A DNA stretch of 64,000 nt from Streptomyces sp. NBC_00247 (GTDB taxonomy: Bacteria; Actinomycetota; Actinomycetes; Streptomycetales; Streptomycetaceae), in NCBI RefSeq assembly GCF_036188265.1, contig NZ_CP108093.1, positions 5,228,001 to 5,292,000 of the forward strand, written 5' to 3'. Position numbers and translations under genes: made by a program. Positions 44,679 through 53,640 of this stretch are shown here, piece by piece (the first letter of the stretch is position 1; the number at the start of each line of letters is the position of its first letter). The notes beneath the pieces are model-generated. The model was not told where the DNA came from and made no database searches. It saw nothing but the letters and a program-made list of their open reading frames with translations.

Positions 44679-44706
44679 TTTACAATACGAGACGGTCTCG
44701 TATCGA
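44679..44706 (+). promoter_or_regulatory. Promoter with embedded TetR-type operator
   Basis: TTTACA (44679-44684) and TATCGA (44701-44706) are spaced by 16 bases. ATACGAGAC (44685-44693) and GTCTCGTAT (44695-44703) form a perfect 9-base inverted repeat around one base, exactly filling the spacer. It drives the MFS exporter gene at 44728; the TetR gene right after that exporter is the probable regulator. Confidence 0.7.
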
Positions 44707-44727
44707 AATGCCGCTACGCTCTTCACC

Positions 44728-46344
44728 ATGTCCATACCGTCCGGCGCGCCCGTCGCCGTGTCCCGTGTCCCGGAGGCGGTCCACCGCCGCCGTTGGGCCA
44801 TTCTCGCCGTGCTCATGTTCAGCCTGCTCATCGTGGTGCTGGACAACTCGATCCTGAACGTCGCGGTCAAGACGATCGCCAGTCCCGCGCCGGACGGCAT
44901 CGGTGCCACCCAGAGCGAGCTGGAGTGGGCGATCAACTCCTACACGCTCGTCTTCGCCGGTCTGCTCTTCACGGCGGGGCTCCTCGGCGACCGCCTCGGC
45001 CGCAAGCGGGTGCTGCTCTTCGGCATCTCCGTCTTCGTCGTGGGCTCCGCGCTCGCCGCCTTCTCCGACTCGCCCGGCCAGCTCATCTCCTGGCGTGCGG
45101 TGATGGGCCTCGGCGCCGCCTTCGTGATGCCGGCCACCCTCGCCATCCTGATGAACGTCTTCGAGCCCGCCGAGCAGCCCAAGGCCATCGGCATCTGGGC
45201 CGGCGGCGTCGGCCTGGGCATCGCCATCGGCCCGATCACCGGCGGCCTCCTGCTGGAGCACTTCTGGTGGGGCTCGATCTTCCTCGTCAACGTGCCCGTG
45301 GGCCTCGTCGCCCTGGTCGCGATGGTGATCCTCGTACCGGACTCGCGCGACCCGAAGCCCGGCCGGCTCGACCCGGTGGGCGTCGTCCTCTCCGTCGTGG
45401 GCCTCGTCCTGCTCGTCTACGGCATCATCCGGGGCGGCGAACTCGCCGACTTCACCGACCTCACCGTGCTCGCCCCGGTCCTCGGCGGCGTGGTCGTCCT
45501 GATCGCCTTCGTCCTGTACGAGAAGCGCGTCCAGCACCCCGCGCTCGACGTCTCCCACTTCAAGAAGCCGGCGTTCTCCGCCGCCGTCACCGCCATCGCG
45601 CTGGTCTTCTTCGCGCTGATGGGCGTCACCTTCTTCTCCGCCTTCTACCTCCAGAGCGTGCGCGGCTACACCGCGCTCCAGTCCGGACTGCTGGTCCTGC
45701 CGCTCGCCGCCGCGCAGATGATCTTCTCGCCGCGCGCCCGGATCGTCGTCCAGCGCTTCGGCGTCCGCGCGGTCTGCACCGTCGGTCTGATCCTGGTCGC
45801 CGCGGGGCTCGCCGCCTTCGCGACCTTCGACGCCGGCACGCCCGTCTGGGTGCTGTGCGTGGTCTTCTTCGTCCAGGGCGCCGGAATGGCGCACATCATG
45901 CCGCCCGTCACCGTCGCCATCATGCAGGCGCTGCCCCGCGAGAAGGCCGGTGCCGGCTCCGCCATCAACAACACCTTCCGCCAGGTCGGCGGGGCGCTCG
46001 GCATCGCGGTGCTCGGCTCGGTGCTCTCCACCGCCTACCGGGGCGACATCGAGGGGCACCTCTCGGCCGTTCCGGCCGGAGCCCGGGACGTCGCCGGAGA
46101 GTCGATCGAGGCCACGCTCGGCGTCGCCGCGAAGCTCGGCCCGGCCGGCGAGCCGCTCGCCGCGGCGGCCTCCGACGCCTTCATCGGCGCCATGCACGTC
46201 GCCGCGCTCGGCTCGGCCGCCGTCGCGCTGGCCGGCGCCGTGGTCGTCGCGCTCTTCCTGCCCGGCAAGTCCGCCGCCGGGCCCCCGCCGCAGGCCCCCG
46301 AGCGGCCCGCACCCGTCCCTGCCGAACAGGGCCGAAAGGCCTGA
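44728..46344 (+). CDS. DHA2-family (14-TM) multidrug efflux MFS transporter
   Basis: 538 residues, 14 predicted membrane helices. IVVLDNSILNVAVKTIA is the DHA2 motif D1, GLLGDRLGRKRVLLFGISVF is motif A and GIWAGGVGLGIAIGPITGG is motif C of drug antiporters. QacA/SmvA-like; exports cationic or aromatic drugs by proton exchange. The last ~40 residues are Pro/Ala-rich and cytoplasmic. Next gene downstream on the same strand is a TetR regulator, 160 bases away. Confidence 0.9.
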   Translation: MSIPSGAPVAVSRVPEAVHRRRWAILAVLMFSLLIVVLDNSILNVAVKTIASPAPDGIGATQSELEWAINSYTLVFAGLLFTAGLLGDRLGRKRVLLFGISVFVVGSALAAFSDSPGQLISWRAVMGLGAAFVMPATLAILMNVFEPAEQPKAIGIWAGGVGLGIAIGPITGGLLLEHFWWGSIFLVNVPVGLVALVAMVILVPDSRDPKPGRLDPVGVVLSVVGLVLLVYGIIRGGELADFTDLTVLAPVLGGVVVLIAFVLYEKRVQHPALDVSHFKKPAFSAAVTAIALVFFALMGVTFFSAFYLQSVRGYTALQSGLLVLPLAAAQMIFSPRARIVVQRFGVRAVCTVGLILVAAGLAAFATFDAGTPVWVLCVVFFVQGAGMAHIMPPVTVAIMQALPREKAGAGSAINNTFRQVGGALGIAVLGSVLSTAYRGDIEGHLSAVPAGARDVAGESIEATLGVAAKLGPAGEPLAAAASDAFIGAMHVAALGSAAVALAGAVVVALFLPGKSAAGPPPQAPERPAPVPAEQGRKA

Positions 46345-46504
46345 CCTTCGCGAACCGGCCCGGACCCCCACCGGCGCAAGCCCCGGGGTCCGGGCCCTCG
46401 CGCACCCGCGGGCGACCGTGGCCGTGCCGAGCCCGGCGGGAAGGCTGGGTTCCTGTCGGCGAGAATTGACGCAGCGGTCCACGGGCGAGGAGAGGCGGAA
46501 ACAG

Positions 46505-47290
46505 GTGCGGCATCAGCGGTACGGGCAGGGCCTGGAGCAGAGCCCTGAGCAAGGCCCCGGACAAGGCACCGAGCAGGCCCCGTCGCCGGAACCGGAGCAC
46601 GCGCGGGCGCCCGAGCACGACCGGGGCCCGGGCCGCCCCCGCAGCGCCGCCGCCGAACGGGCCATCCTGGACGCCGTCATCTCCCTCCTGGAGGCCGGCG
46701 AACCGCTCGCCGGACTCTCCATCGAACGCATCGCCCGTACCGCCAAGGTCGGCAAGGCCACCATCTACCGCCGCTGGGACGGCAAGGAAGAACTCTTCCT
46801 CGACGTGCTGCGCGACATGGAACAGCCGGACCCCGTCGTCTCCGGCACCGCCGGGCTCGCCGATCTGCGCGTGCTCATGGAGTCCCAGCGCACCCGAGGG
46901 CTCGCGCAGCGCTCCTCGGTCCTGCTGCACAACGTGTTCGCCCAGATGAAGAGCCACCCCAGGCTCTGGACCGAGTACCAGGACACCGTCATCGCGCCGC
47001 GCCGGGCCGCGATGGTCGAGGCGGTCCGCCGGGCCGTCGACGCGGGCGAACTGCGGGACGACCTCGACGTGGAACTGATGGACGACCTGTTCATCGGCGC
47101 GATGCTCGTGCGGACCCTGCACCGCCGCGACGCGCCGCTGCCCGACGACCTGGTCGACCGGGTCATGGACGCCCTGATGCAGGGCCTCGGCCCGACGCCG
47201 GGAGCCGCCGCGGCGCCGGGTGCGGCGGACGCGGCCGGACGAACGAACGCGCCCGGACGGTCCGACGCGCCCGGACCGTCCGGCGGCTGA
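46505..47290 (+). CDS. TetR-family regulator
   Basis: 261 residues from GTG 46505, preceded by GAGGAGAGG. A ~45-residue Gln/Glu/Pro-rich N-terminus precedes the helix-turn-helix (AILDAVISLLEAGEPLAGLS, ARTAKVGKATIYRRWDGKEE at ~78-97), then the ligand-binding helices. The C-terminal ~35 residues are Ala/Gly/Pro-rich. It probably represses the upstream MFS gene through the palindrome at 44685-44703. Ligand unknown. Confidence 0.88.
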   Translation: MRHQRYGQGLEQSPEQGPGQGTEQAPSPEPEHARAPEHDRGPGRPRSAAAERAILDAVISLLEAGEPLAGLSIERIARTAKVGKATIYRRWDGKEELFLDVLRDMEQPDPVVSGTAGLADLRVLMESQRTRGLAQRSSVLLHNVFAQMKSHPRLWTEYQDTVIAPRRAAMVEAVRRAVDAGELRDDLDVELMDDLFIGAMLVRTLHRRDAPLPDDLVDRVMDALMQGLGPTPGAAAAPGAADAAGRTNAPGRSDAPGPSGG

Positions 47291-47533
47291 CCTTCGCGGC
47301 CGCGCCGCACGGTGCCCCGGTCCGGCCGGTGCGACGCTGGACGCGCCGGACCGGACCAGCCGGAAATGAGGGGTCGGTCACAGGCCCGGACGGCTCGGCA
47401 CAAAGCGGAACCCATGGCCCCGTTCCGGGCGTCCTCCACTCCGTGCCGCCGACAGGGACGGAGGGAAAACGCCCGCCGATCCCCTAGGGTCGGGGGCGCG
47501 GCGACATGCAGGGCAACGCAGTGAGGAAGCACG

Positions 47534-48559
47534 ATGGTGCAGGCGTACGGAGCGGACACCGGCAACGACAACGCGGAGCCGCCGCGCGCCGGCTCCCGCC
47601 TGCGGAGCGGGCTGGCCCGCCTGAAGGCGGACCGGGGTATCTGGCGGCGCGGAATCCTGCTCGCGCTCTGCTCGGTCCTGGTGACGCTGGTGATGGTGTT
47701 CCACGCGGAGATCCCCAACCGGCTCGGTAACCTCGGCAGCCTCACCGAGACCTTCCTGCCGTGGATCGGTGTCGTGCTCCCCGTCCTGCTGCTCCTCGGT
47801 CTCGTACGGCGCTCCGCCACCGCGCTCGTCGCCCTGCTGCTGCCCCTGGTGGTGTGGCTCAATCTCTTCGGCGGTCTGCTGCTCGACGACAAGTCCGGCC
47901 CCGGCGGCGACCTCACCGTCGCCACGCACAACGTGAACGCCGACAACCCCGACCCCGCCGGCACCGCCCAGCAGGTCGCGGGCTCCGGCGCTGACGTGGT
48001 GGCCCTCCAGGAACTCCCGAGCAGCCAGGTCGCCGCGTACGAGAAGGCGCTCGACGCGCCCTACCCGTACCACTCGGTCCAGGGCACCGTCGGCCTCTGG
48101 AGCAAGTACCCGCTCAGCGACACCAAGCCCGTGGACATCAAGATGGGCTGGGTCCGGGCCATGCGCTCCACCGTCACCGCCCCCGGCGGCAGGGTCGCCG
48201 TCTACGTCGCCCACCTGCCGTCCGTCCGCGTCAAACTGCACGCCGGGTTCACCGCCAACCAGCGCGACAACAGCGCCGACGCCCTCGGCGAGGCCATCTC
48301 CGACGAGCCGCTGAGCCGGGTCGTCCTGCTCGGCGACCTCAACGGCACCATGAACGACCGCGCCCTGAAGGCCGTCACCTCGCAGATGCGGTCCACCCAG
48401 GGCGCCGCGGGCGACGGCTTCGGCTTCAGCTGGCCCGCCGCGTTCCCGATGGCCCGGATCGACCAGATCATGGTCAGGGGCGTGGAGCCGATGTCCTCGT
48501 GGACGCTCGCCGCGACCGACAGCGACCACCTGCCGATCGCCGCCCGCGTCCAACTCTGA
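47534..48559 (+). CDS. Membrane-anchored endonuclease/exonuclease/phosphatase-fold protein
   Basis: 341 residues. After a ~35-residue N-terminus there are three membrane helices (~38-58, ~75-92, ~100-118), then an EEP domain outside the membrane: VATHNVNADNPDP, VVALQELPSS (metal Glu), GDLNGTMND (Asp/Asn) and DSDHLPIAARV (Asp-His). Likely a metal-dependent phosphoesterase of a lipid, nucleic acid or phosphoinositide-like substrate. Start ATG 47534 behind GAGGAAG. The 243-base upstream region has a TAGGGT -10-like box in CCCCTAGGGT and no gene. Confidence 0.87.
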   Translation: MVQAYGADTGNDNAEPPRAGSRLRSGLARLKADRGIWRRGILLALCSVLVTLVMVFHAEIPNRLGNLGSLTETFLPWIGVVLPVLLLLGLVRRSATALVALLLPLVVWLNLFGGLLLDDKSGPGGDLTVATHNVNADNPDPAGTAQQVAGSGADVVALQELPSSQVAAYEKALDAPYPYHSVQGTVGLWSKYPLSDTKPVDIKMGWVRAMRSTVTAPGGRVAVYVAHLPSVRVKLHAGFTANQRDNSADALGEAISDEPLSRVVLLGDLNGTMNDRALKAVTSQMRSTQGAAGDGFGFSWPAAFPMARIDQIMVRGVEPMSSWTLAATDSDHLPIAARVQL

Positions 48560-48782
48560 CCGCGCCCGGCACGCTGCCGCTCTGACGCCGCCCGGCGCGC
48601 CCGCGCTCCCCGGGCCCGGCCTGGCCGGCTCAGGTCGCCTTGCCGCCCCCCCTCCACCGCCCCTTCGCCGACCCCGCCCTCCACCGCCCTCGTCGACCCC
48701 GCCGACGCCCGGCCTCGTCGACCTGCCCGGCAGCGGCCGCGGCAGCCTCGCGGACGCGCGGACCGAACCCCGCCGAAACGAC

Positions 48783-48837
48783 CCGTTCACCTCCAGGAAC
48801 GGATCATCTGCCACACTTTGTTCAGGCTGATGACCTG
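48783..48837. promoter_or_regulatory. Two inverted repeats in the leader of an MFS gene
   Basis: CCGTTC-N8-GAACGG (48783-48802) and TCAGG-N6-CCTGA (about 48822-48837) lie 180-235 bases upstream of the MFS start at 49017. They may be operator sites or attenuator stems. The rest of 48560-49016 is GC-rich without a supportable gene; the long frame across 48640-49002 has an Arg/Pro-only composition. Confidence 0.35.
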
Positions 48838-49016
48838 AGCATGCCCGGCAGAGCCGCCGGAGTGCCGCGGGTCCGTCTCTTCGACTTCCTTCCCACCCTC
48901 TCCCCGCACGGTCCGCGCGCACGTCCACGCGGCCGAGCGCTCCGCCACGTCCCCCGACGGTCACCCGTCCGCCCGGGACGCACGCGCGCGCCCTCCTGCT
49001 GAAAGGTTCCTTCCCC

Positions 49017-50276
49017 ATGCCTCTGGCCTTGCTCGCCCTGGCTGTGAGCGCCTTCGGCATAGGCACCACCGAGTTCGTGATGATGGGGCTGCTGCCCAAT
49101 GTCGCGGACGACCTGGGTACATCGGTGCCCACCGCCGGTTACCTCGTCTCCGCCTATGCGATCGGCGTCGTACTCGGCGCCCCGCTGCTCACCGCTCTCG
49201 GCTCCCGCGTTCCCCGCAAGCGGATGCTCCTGCTGCTGATGGCGCTCTTCGTCGTCGGCAACGCCGCCTCGGCCCTCGCCCCCGGCTTCGGCTGGCTCGT
49301 CGCGGGCCGCCTGATCGCGGGTCTGCCGCACGGCGCGTTCTTCGGCGTCGGCGCGGTCGTCGCCGCCCGCCTGGTCCCCGAGGGCCGTCAGGCGCGGGCC
49401 GTCGCACGGATGTTCCTCGGCCTGACCGTGGCCAACATCGTGGGCGTACCGGCCGCGACCCTGCTCGGCCAGCACCTCGGCTGGCGGGCGACCTTCCTCG
49501 TGGTGGCCGTGATCGGGCTGGTCGCCCTGGCCGCCCTGTCCCGGCTGATCCCGCGGATTCCCGTCGCCGAGCACCAGGACGTACGCCACGAACTGCGCGC
49601 GCTCCGCGACCGCCAGGTGATCCTGGGCCTGCTCACCGCCGTCTTCGGCTTCGCGGGCGTGTTCGCCGTGTACTCGTACCTCTCGTCCATGACCACCGAG
49701 GCCATGGGCTTCGGAGAGTCCTCGGTCACCCTCGTGCTGGCCCTGTTCGGCATCGGCATGACCCTCGGCGCGCTCACCGCCGGACCGCTCACCGACCGTG
49801 CGCTGCGGCCGACGCTCTTCGGCGCGCTCGGCGCGCTCACCGTCGTCCTGCTGCGCTTCCCGCTCACGGTGCACGTGAAGTGGCTGGCGCTGGTGATGGT
49901 GGTCCTGCTCGGAGCGGTCGGCTTCATGACGACGACCCCGCTCCAGATGCTGGTGATGCGCAAGGCGAAGGACGCGCCCACGCTGGCCTCCGCCTCCAAC
50001 CACTCGGCGTTCAACCTCGCCAACGCGGGCGGCGCCTGGCTCGGCGGCGCGGCCATCTCGGCGGGCTGGGGCTGGACCTCTCCCGCACCGGTCGGTGCGG
50101 CACTCGCCGTCGCCGGCCTCGCCATCGCGGTCACCGCGACCCTGCTGGACCGTGACCGCGTCACACCCTCGCGGGTCGTCGCGGGCGGGCCGGACGGAAC
50201 CGCCGACGCCGGCGGCGGTGCGCCGGAAGCCCACGCGGCCGGCCGGCAGACCGTCCGGAGCGCGCCGGGGGAGTAG
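49017..50276 (+). CDS. MFS transporter, DHA1/AraJ-type
   Basis: 419 residues with 12 membrane helices. SAFGIGTTEFVMMGLLPNVA and STPTAGYLVSAYAIGV-like sequence match the AraJ/YdhP/Cml group; GSRVPRKRMLLLLMALFVVG is the loop 2-3 motif. Members export sugars, purine analogues or chloramphenicol; the substrate here is unknown. Start ATG 49017 with AAAGG eleven bases upstream. The C-terminal ~40 residues are hydrophilic. Confidence 0.88.
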   Translation: MPLALLALAVSAFGIGTTEFVMMGLLPNVADDLGTSVPTAGYLVSAYAIGVVLGAPLLTALGSRVPRKRMLLLLMALFVVGNAASALAPGFGWLVAGRLIAGLPHGAFFGVGAVVAARLVPEGRQARAVARMFLGLTVANIVGVPAATLLGQHLGWRATFLVVAVIGLVALAALSRLIPRIPVAEHQDVRHELRALRDRQVILGLLTAVFGFAGVFAVYSYLSSMTTEAMGFGESSVTLVLALFGIGMTLGALTAGPLTDRALRPTLFGALGALTVVLLRFPLTVHVKWLALVMVVLLGAVGFMTTTPLQMLVMRKAKDAPTLASASNHSAFNLANAGGAWLGGAAISAGWGWTSPAPVGAALAVAGLAIAVTATLLDRDRVTPSRVVAGGPDGTADAGGGAPEAHAAGRQTVRSAPGE

Positions 50277-50348
50277 GCGAGGCGTCGCCTGGGCCGGGGC
50301 GCTGGGGTGGGGCGCGGGGTGGGGCGCCAGGACAACGCCCCGCCCCGG

Positions 50349-52118
50349 CTACGGAAGCTCTCCGCCGGGTGCCTCGCGCCACTGGTTGGTGACGGGCAGC
50401 CGCCGGTCCTTGCCGAACCCCTTCGGTGAGATCTTCGTGCCCGGCGGGTACTGCCGCCGCTTGTACTCGGCGGTGTCCACCAGCCGCAGCGTCCGCGTCA
50501 CCAGCTCCTCGTCGAAACCCGCCGCGACGATCGCGTCCCGGCCCTGGTCCCGGTCGACGTACAGCTCCAGGATCCGGTCCAGCACCTCGTAGTCCGGCAG
50601 CGAGTCGGAGTCCACCTGCCCCGGCCGGAGCTCCGCGCTGGGCGGCTTGGTGATCGACGCCTCCGGGATCGGCGGGACCTGCCCGCGCTCCTCGGCGGCC
50701 CGGTTGCGCCACCTCGCCAGCCGGAAGACCGACGACTTGTACACGTCCTTGATCGGCCCGTACGCCCCGACCGTGTCCCCGTAGAGCGTCGAATAGCCCA
50801 CCGCCAGCTCCGACTTGTTGCCCGGCGCGAGCACGATCCGCCCCTCCTGGTTGGAGATCGCCATCAGCGTGGTGCCGCGCAGCCGCGCCTGGAGGTTCTC
50901 CTCGGCGAGTCCGGTGAGCTCCAGCGACCCCATGTACGCGTCGAACATCGGCCCGATCGGCACGGTGCGGAAGTTCAGCCCCGTACGCCGGGCCAGCTCG
51001 GCCGCGTCTGCCCGGGAGTGGTCCGAGGAGTACGTGGACGGCATCGAGACGCCGTACACGTGCTCCGCACCCAGCGCGTCGCAGGCGAGGGCCGCGACGA
51101 GAGCCGAGTCGATGCCGCCGGAGAGCCCGACCAGCACACTGCTGAAACCGTTCTTCGCGGCGTACGCGCGCAGCCCCACGACCAGCGCGGAGTACAGCTC
51201 CTCGTCGTCGTCGAGCCGCTCGGCGTACCCGCCCGCCAACTCCGGGGCGTACGGCGGGAGCGGCTCCCCGGTGAGGACGACGTGGTCGATCCGCAGCCCG
51301 TCGTTCACCTCCCCGGACGGCGGCTCGGCCGCGGCGGCCGGGAGTTCGAGATCGAGGATCACACTGCCCTCGGCGAACTGCGGTGCGCGGGCGATCACTT
51401 CGCCCTCCGCGTCCACCACGATCGAGTCACCGTCGAAGACCAGCTCGTCCTGGCCGCCGATCATCGCCAGATACGCGGTGGTGCACCCGGCCTCCCGGGC
51501 CCGCCTGCGGACCAGTTCGAGACGGGTGTCGTCCTTGTCCCGCTCGTAGGGGGAGGCGTTGATCGACAGCAGCAGTCCCGCGCCCGCCGCGCGGGCCGCC
51601 GGCACACGCCCTCCGTCCTGCCACAGGTCCTCGCAGATGGCCAGCGCCACATCGATGCCGCGCACCCGCGCGACCGGCAGCGAATCGCCCGGGACGAAGT
51701 ACCGGAACTCGTCGAACACCCCGTAGTTGGGGAGATGGTGCTTGGCGAAGTCCAGTGCGATCCGCCCTCGGTGCAGCACCGCCGCGGCGTTGCGCGGCGA
51801 ACCCGCGGGCTGTCCGTACCGGGGAGCGGGGTGCTCGGAGCGACCGAGGTAACCGACGACCACCGGCAGTTCGCCGAAGCCCTCAGCGTCGAGCCGCGCC
51901 GCGAGCGCGCGCAGCGCCGCACGGGAGGCTTCGACGAAGGACGACCGCAGGGCAAGGTCCTCCACGGGATAGCCGGTCAGCACCATCTCGGGGAACGCGA
52001 CGAGGTGGGCGCCCAGTTCGGCGGCGTGCCGTGTCCAGCGGACGATCGCCTCGGCGTTGCCGGTGAGATCACCGACCGTCGAGTCGATCTGGTTGAGGGC
52101 GAGGCGTAGTTGAGGCAC
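50349..52118 (-). CDS. nadE: Glutamine-dependent NAD+ synthetase
   Basis: 589 residues. An N-terminal nitrilase-like glutaminase domain (~1-270) carries the E-K-C triad (AFPEMVLTGY, FAKHHLPNY, ALAICEDLWQ). The C-terminal synthetase domain has the pyrophosphatase motif GLSGGIDSALVAAL near residue 320 and SSDHSRADAAELARRTG. It amidates nicotinic acid adenine dinucleotide with Gln and ATP. Start GTG 52118; TAGACT ends six bases upstream with no ribosome binding site, so it is probably leaderless. Upstream, an 8-base TGGCCTGT unit is tandemly repeated (52181-52204). Confidence 0.96.
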   Translation of the reverse strand: MPQLRLALNQIDSTVGDLTGNAEAIVRWTRHAAELGAHLVAFPEMVLTGYPVEDLALRSSFVEASRAALRALAARLDAEGFGELPVVVGYLGRSEHPAPRYGQPAGSPRNAAAVLHRGRIALDFAKHHLPNYGVFDEFRYFVPGDSLPVARVRGIDVALAICEDLWQDGGRVPAARAAGAGLLLSINASPYERDKDDTRLELVRRRAREAGCTTAYLAMIGGQDELVFDGDSIVVDAEGEVIARAPQFAEGSVILDLELPAAAAEPPSGEVNDGLRIDHVVLTGEPLPPYAPELAGGYAERLDDDEELYSALVVGLRAYAAKNGFSSVLVGLSGGIDSALVAALACDALGAEHVYGVSMPSTYSSDHSRADAAELARRTGLNFRTVPIGPMFDAYMGSLELTGLAEENLQARLRGTTLMAISNQEGRIVLAPGNKSELAVGYSTLYGDTVGAYGPIKDVYKSSVFRLARWRNRAAEERGQVPPIPEASITKPPSAELRPGQVDSDSLPDYEVLDRILELYVDRDQGRDAIVAAGFDEELVTRTLRLVDTAEYKRRQYPPGTKISPKGFGKDRRLPVTNQWREAPGGELP

Positions 52119-52180
52119 CCCCGCAGTCTAATCGTCTTTCTGACGCGATGTCCGGGAGGGTGGTGATTCCGTTACCCCGG

Positions 52181-52212
52181 TGGCCTGTTGGCCTGTTGGC
52201 CTGTCGGCCTCT
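52181..52212. repeat. Tandem TGGCCTGT repeat
   Basis: Three exact 8-base units (52181-52204) and a degenerate fourth. It lies between the CBS-protein stop and the nadE start and is a possible slippage site. Confidence 0.8.
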
Positions 52213-52244
52213 CGGCGGGGCGTGGGCGGTCGATGTGGGGCCGG

Positions 52245-52670
52245 TCAGCCCCGGGCGTACACCTGTCCCGCCCAGTCGGCGATCTGCTCCTCACCGAGGT
52301 GCTGCGCCAGGTCGGCCTCGCTGATCATGCCGATCAGCTTCTTGTTCTCGACCACCGGGAGCCGCCGGATGCGGTGTGCCTGCATCTCCTCCAGCACCTC
52401 GTCCACCCCGGCCCCCGAGTCGATCCAGCGCGGTGTCCCGTGGCAGAGGTCGCCCGCCGTCGTCGCCGCCGGGTCGTGGCCGCTCGCCACGCAGCCGACC
52501 ACGATGTCCCGGTCGGTGATGATCCCGACCATCCGGTCCTCGGCGCCCTCCGCGGAGACGGGCAGTGAACCCACCCCGTGGTCGCGCATCATCTGGGCGG
52601 CCCGGTCGAGCGTCTCGTGTGCCGGAATCCAGGTGGCGCCGGGATGCATGATGTCCTTCGCCGTGGTCAT
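52245..52670 (-). CDS. CBS-domain pair protein
   Basis: 141 residues from ATG 52670 behind AGGAGGAA. Two CBS motifs: TAKDIMHPGATWIPAHETLD with VGIITDRDIVVGCVA, and LEEMQAHRIRRLPVVENKK with LIGMISEADLAQHLG. They form a Bateman module binding adenine nucleotides, with no attached enzyme. Stand-alone CBS pairs often act as energy or stress sensors on partner proteins. No partner is evident nearby, though nadE follows on the same strand. Confidence 0.9.
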   Translation of the reverse strand: MTTAKDIMHPGATWIPAHETLDRAAQMMRDHGVGSLPVSAEGAEDRMVGIITDRDIVVGCVASGHDPAATTAGDLCHGTPRWIDSGAGVDEVLEEMQAHRIRRLPVVENKKLIGMISEADLAQHLGEEQIADWAGQVYARG

Positions 52671-52887
52671 GGGGTTCCTCCTGGGCTGATCCGTGCCTGA
52701 GCACACCCCCGTACGGCCCCGAGTCCATCCCCCATCGTCCCCGGGGGCACGCCCCGCCGCCGACCGAAATCACCCATTCGAGTGAGGGCGGAAAGCTCTG
52801 GGACGGGACACCCCGAGGATGCCGTCGCCCGCCCGAGGACCGGGGCGTACGGGCGGGCGACGAGGGCTCCACGGGCGGCTGCGGTGC

Positions 52888-53640
52888 TCAGGTACGGGGG
52901 CGCGCTCCCCGTTCGGCCAGCAGGTCCGCCATCAGGCCCATTTCGGACCGCTGGGCGTCCACCATGCCGCCCGCGAGCCGCCGCTCGGCCGGTACCGCGC
53001 ACCGCTCGGCGCACGCGCGGGCCATGGCGATACCGCCCTTGTGGTGGTCGGTCATCAACTGGAGGAAGAGCACCTCCGCGTCCCGGCCCCGCGCCGCGCC
53101 GAGCCGCTTCAACTCCGCGGCCGTGGCCATGCCGGTCATCGTCGCACCGGCCCCGGACCGGGCCGGGCCGTGGCCCATGCCGTCCATGCCGTCCATGTGG
53201 TCCGCAGGGGCCGCGCCCTTCTCGGTACCCATCCACGCCATGGGCGCTCCCGCCGCGGCGATCTTCGGCAGCCCCCACAGGTCGAGCCAGCCGAGCAGCA
53301 TCCCGCGCTGGTTGGACTGGGTGTGGGCGATGTCGTACGCGAGTCGGCGCACGTCCTGGTCGTGCGTACCGTCCCGCACCACGAAGGACATCTCCACCGC
53401 CTGCTCGTGGTGGACGGCCATGTCCTGCGCGAACCCGGCGTCCGCCGAGTCCACGGCCGGGAGCCCCTGTCCCGGACCGGAGCCCTGTCCGTACCCCCGT
53501 GCCTGCTCCCGGCCGTGCTCCGTACCGCCGGACCGGGCGGTCACGATCGCCGCCGTACCGCCTCCGACCAGCGCCGCGAGCACCAGCACCCCGGCCGCCA
53601 CCCAGCGCGGGCGCGTCCCGCGCCCCGCACCGCCGGTCAT
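52888..53640 (-). CDS. DUF305-family exported protein
   Basis: 250 residues from ATG 53640. A signal anchor (~12-32), a Gly/Gln linker, then the two-repeat DUF305 fold, a ferritin-like helical domain: DAGFAQDMAVHHEQAVEMS (MxxHHxxA) and LQLMTDHHKGGIAMA (the second HH motif). Between them, PADHMDGMDGMGHG is rich in Met/His and may bind copper. The ATG overlaps the upstream DUF3105 stop by four bases, so the pair is translationally coupled. Function unproven; metal binding outside the membrane is inferred. Confidence 0.9.
   Translation of the reverse strand: MTGGAGRGTRPRWVAAGVLVLAALVGGGTAAIVTARSGGTEHGREQARGYGQGSGPGQGLPAVDSADAGFAQDMAVHHEQAVEMSFVVRDGTHDQDVRRLAYDIAHTQSNQRGMLLGWLDLWGLPKIAAAGAPMAWMGTEKGAAPADHMDGMDGMGHGPARSGAGATMTGMATAAELKRLGAARGRDAEVLFLQLMTDHHKGGIAMARACAERCAVPAERRLAGGMVDAQRSEMGLMADLLAERGARPRT

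Noticed and set aside
48640..49002. 120-codon frame before the MFS gene
   Set aside because: Pro/Arg/Ser composition only, no ribosome binding site and no conserved-looking segment.
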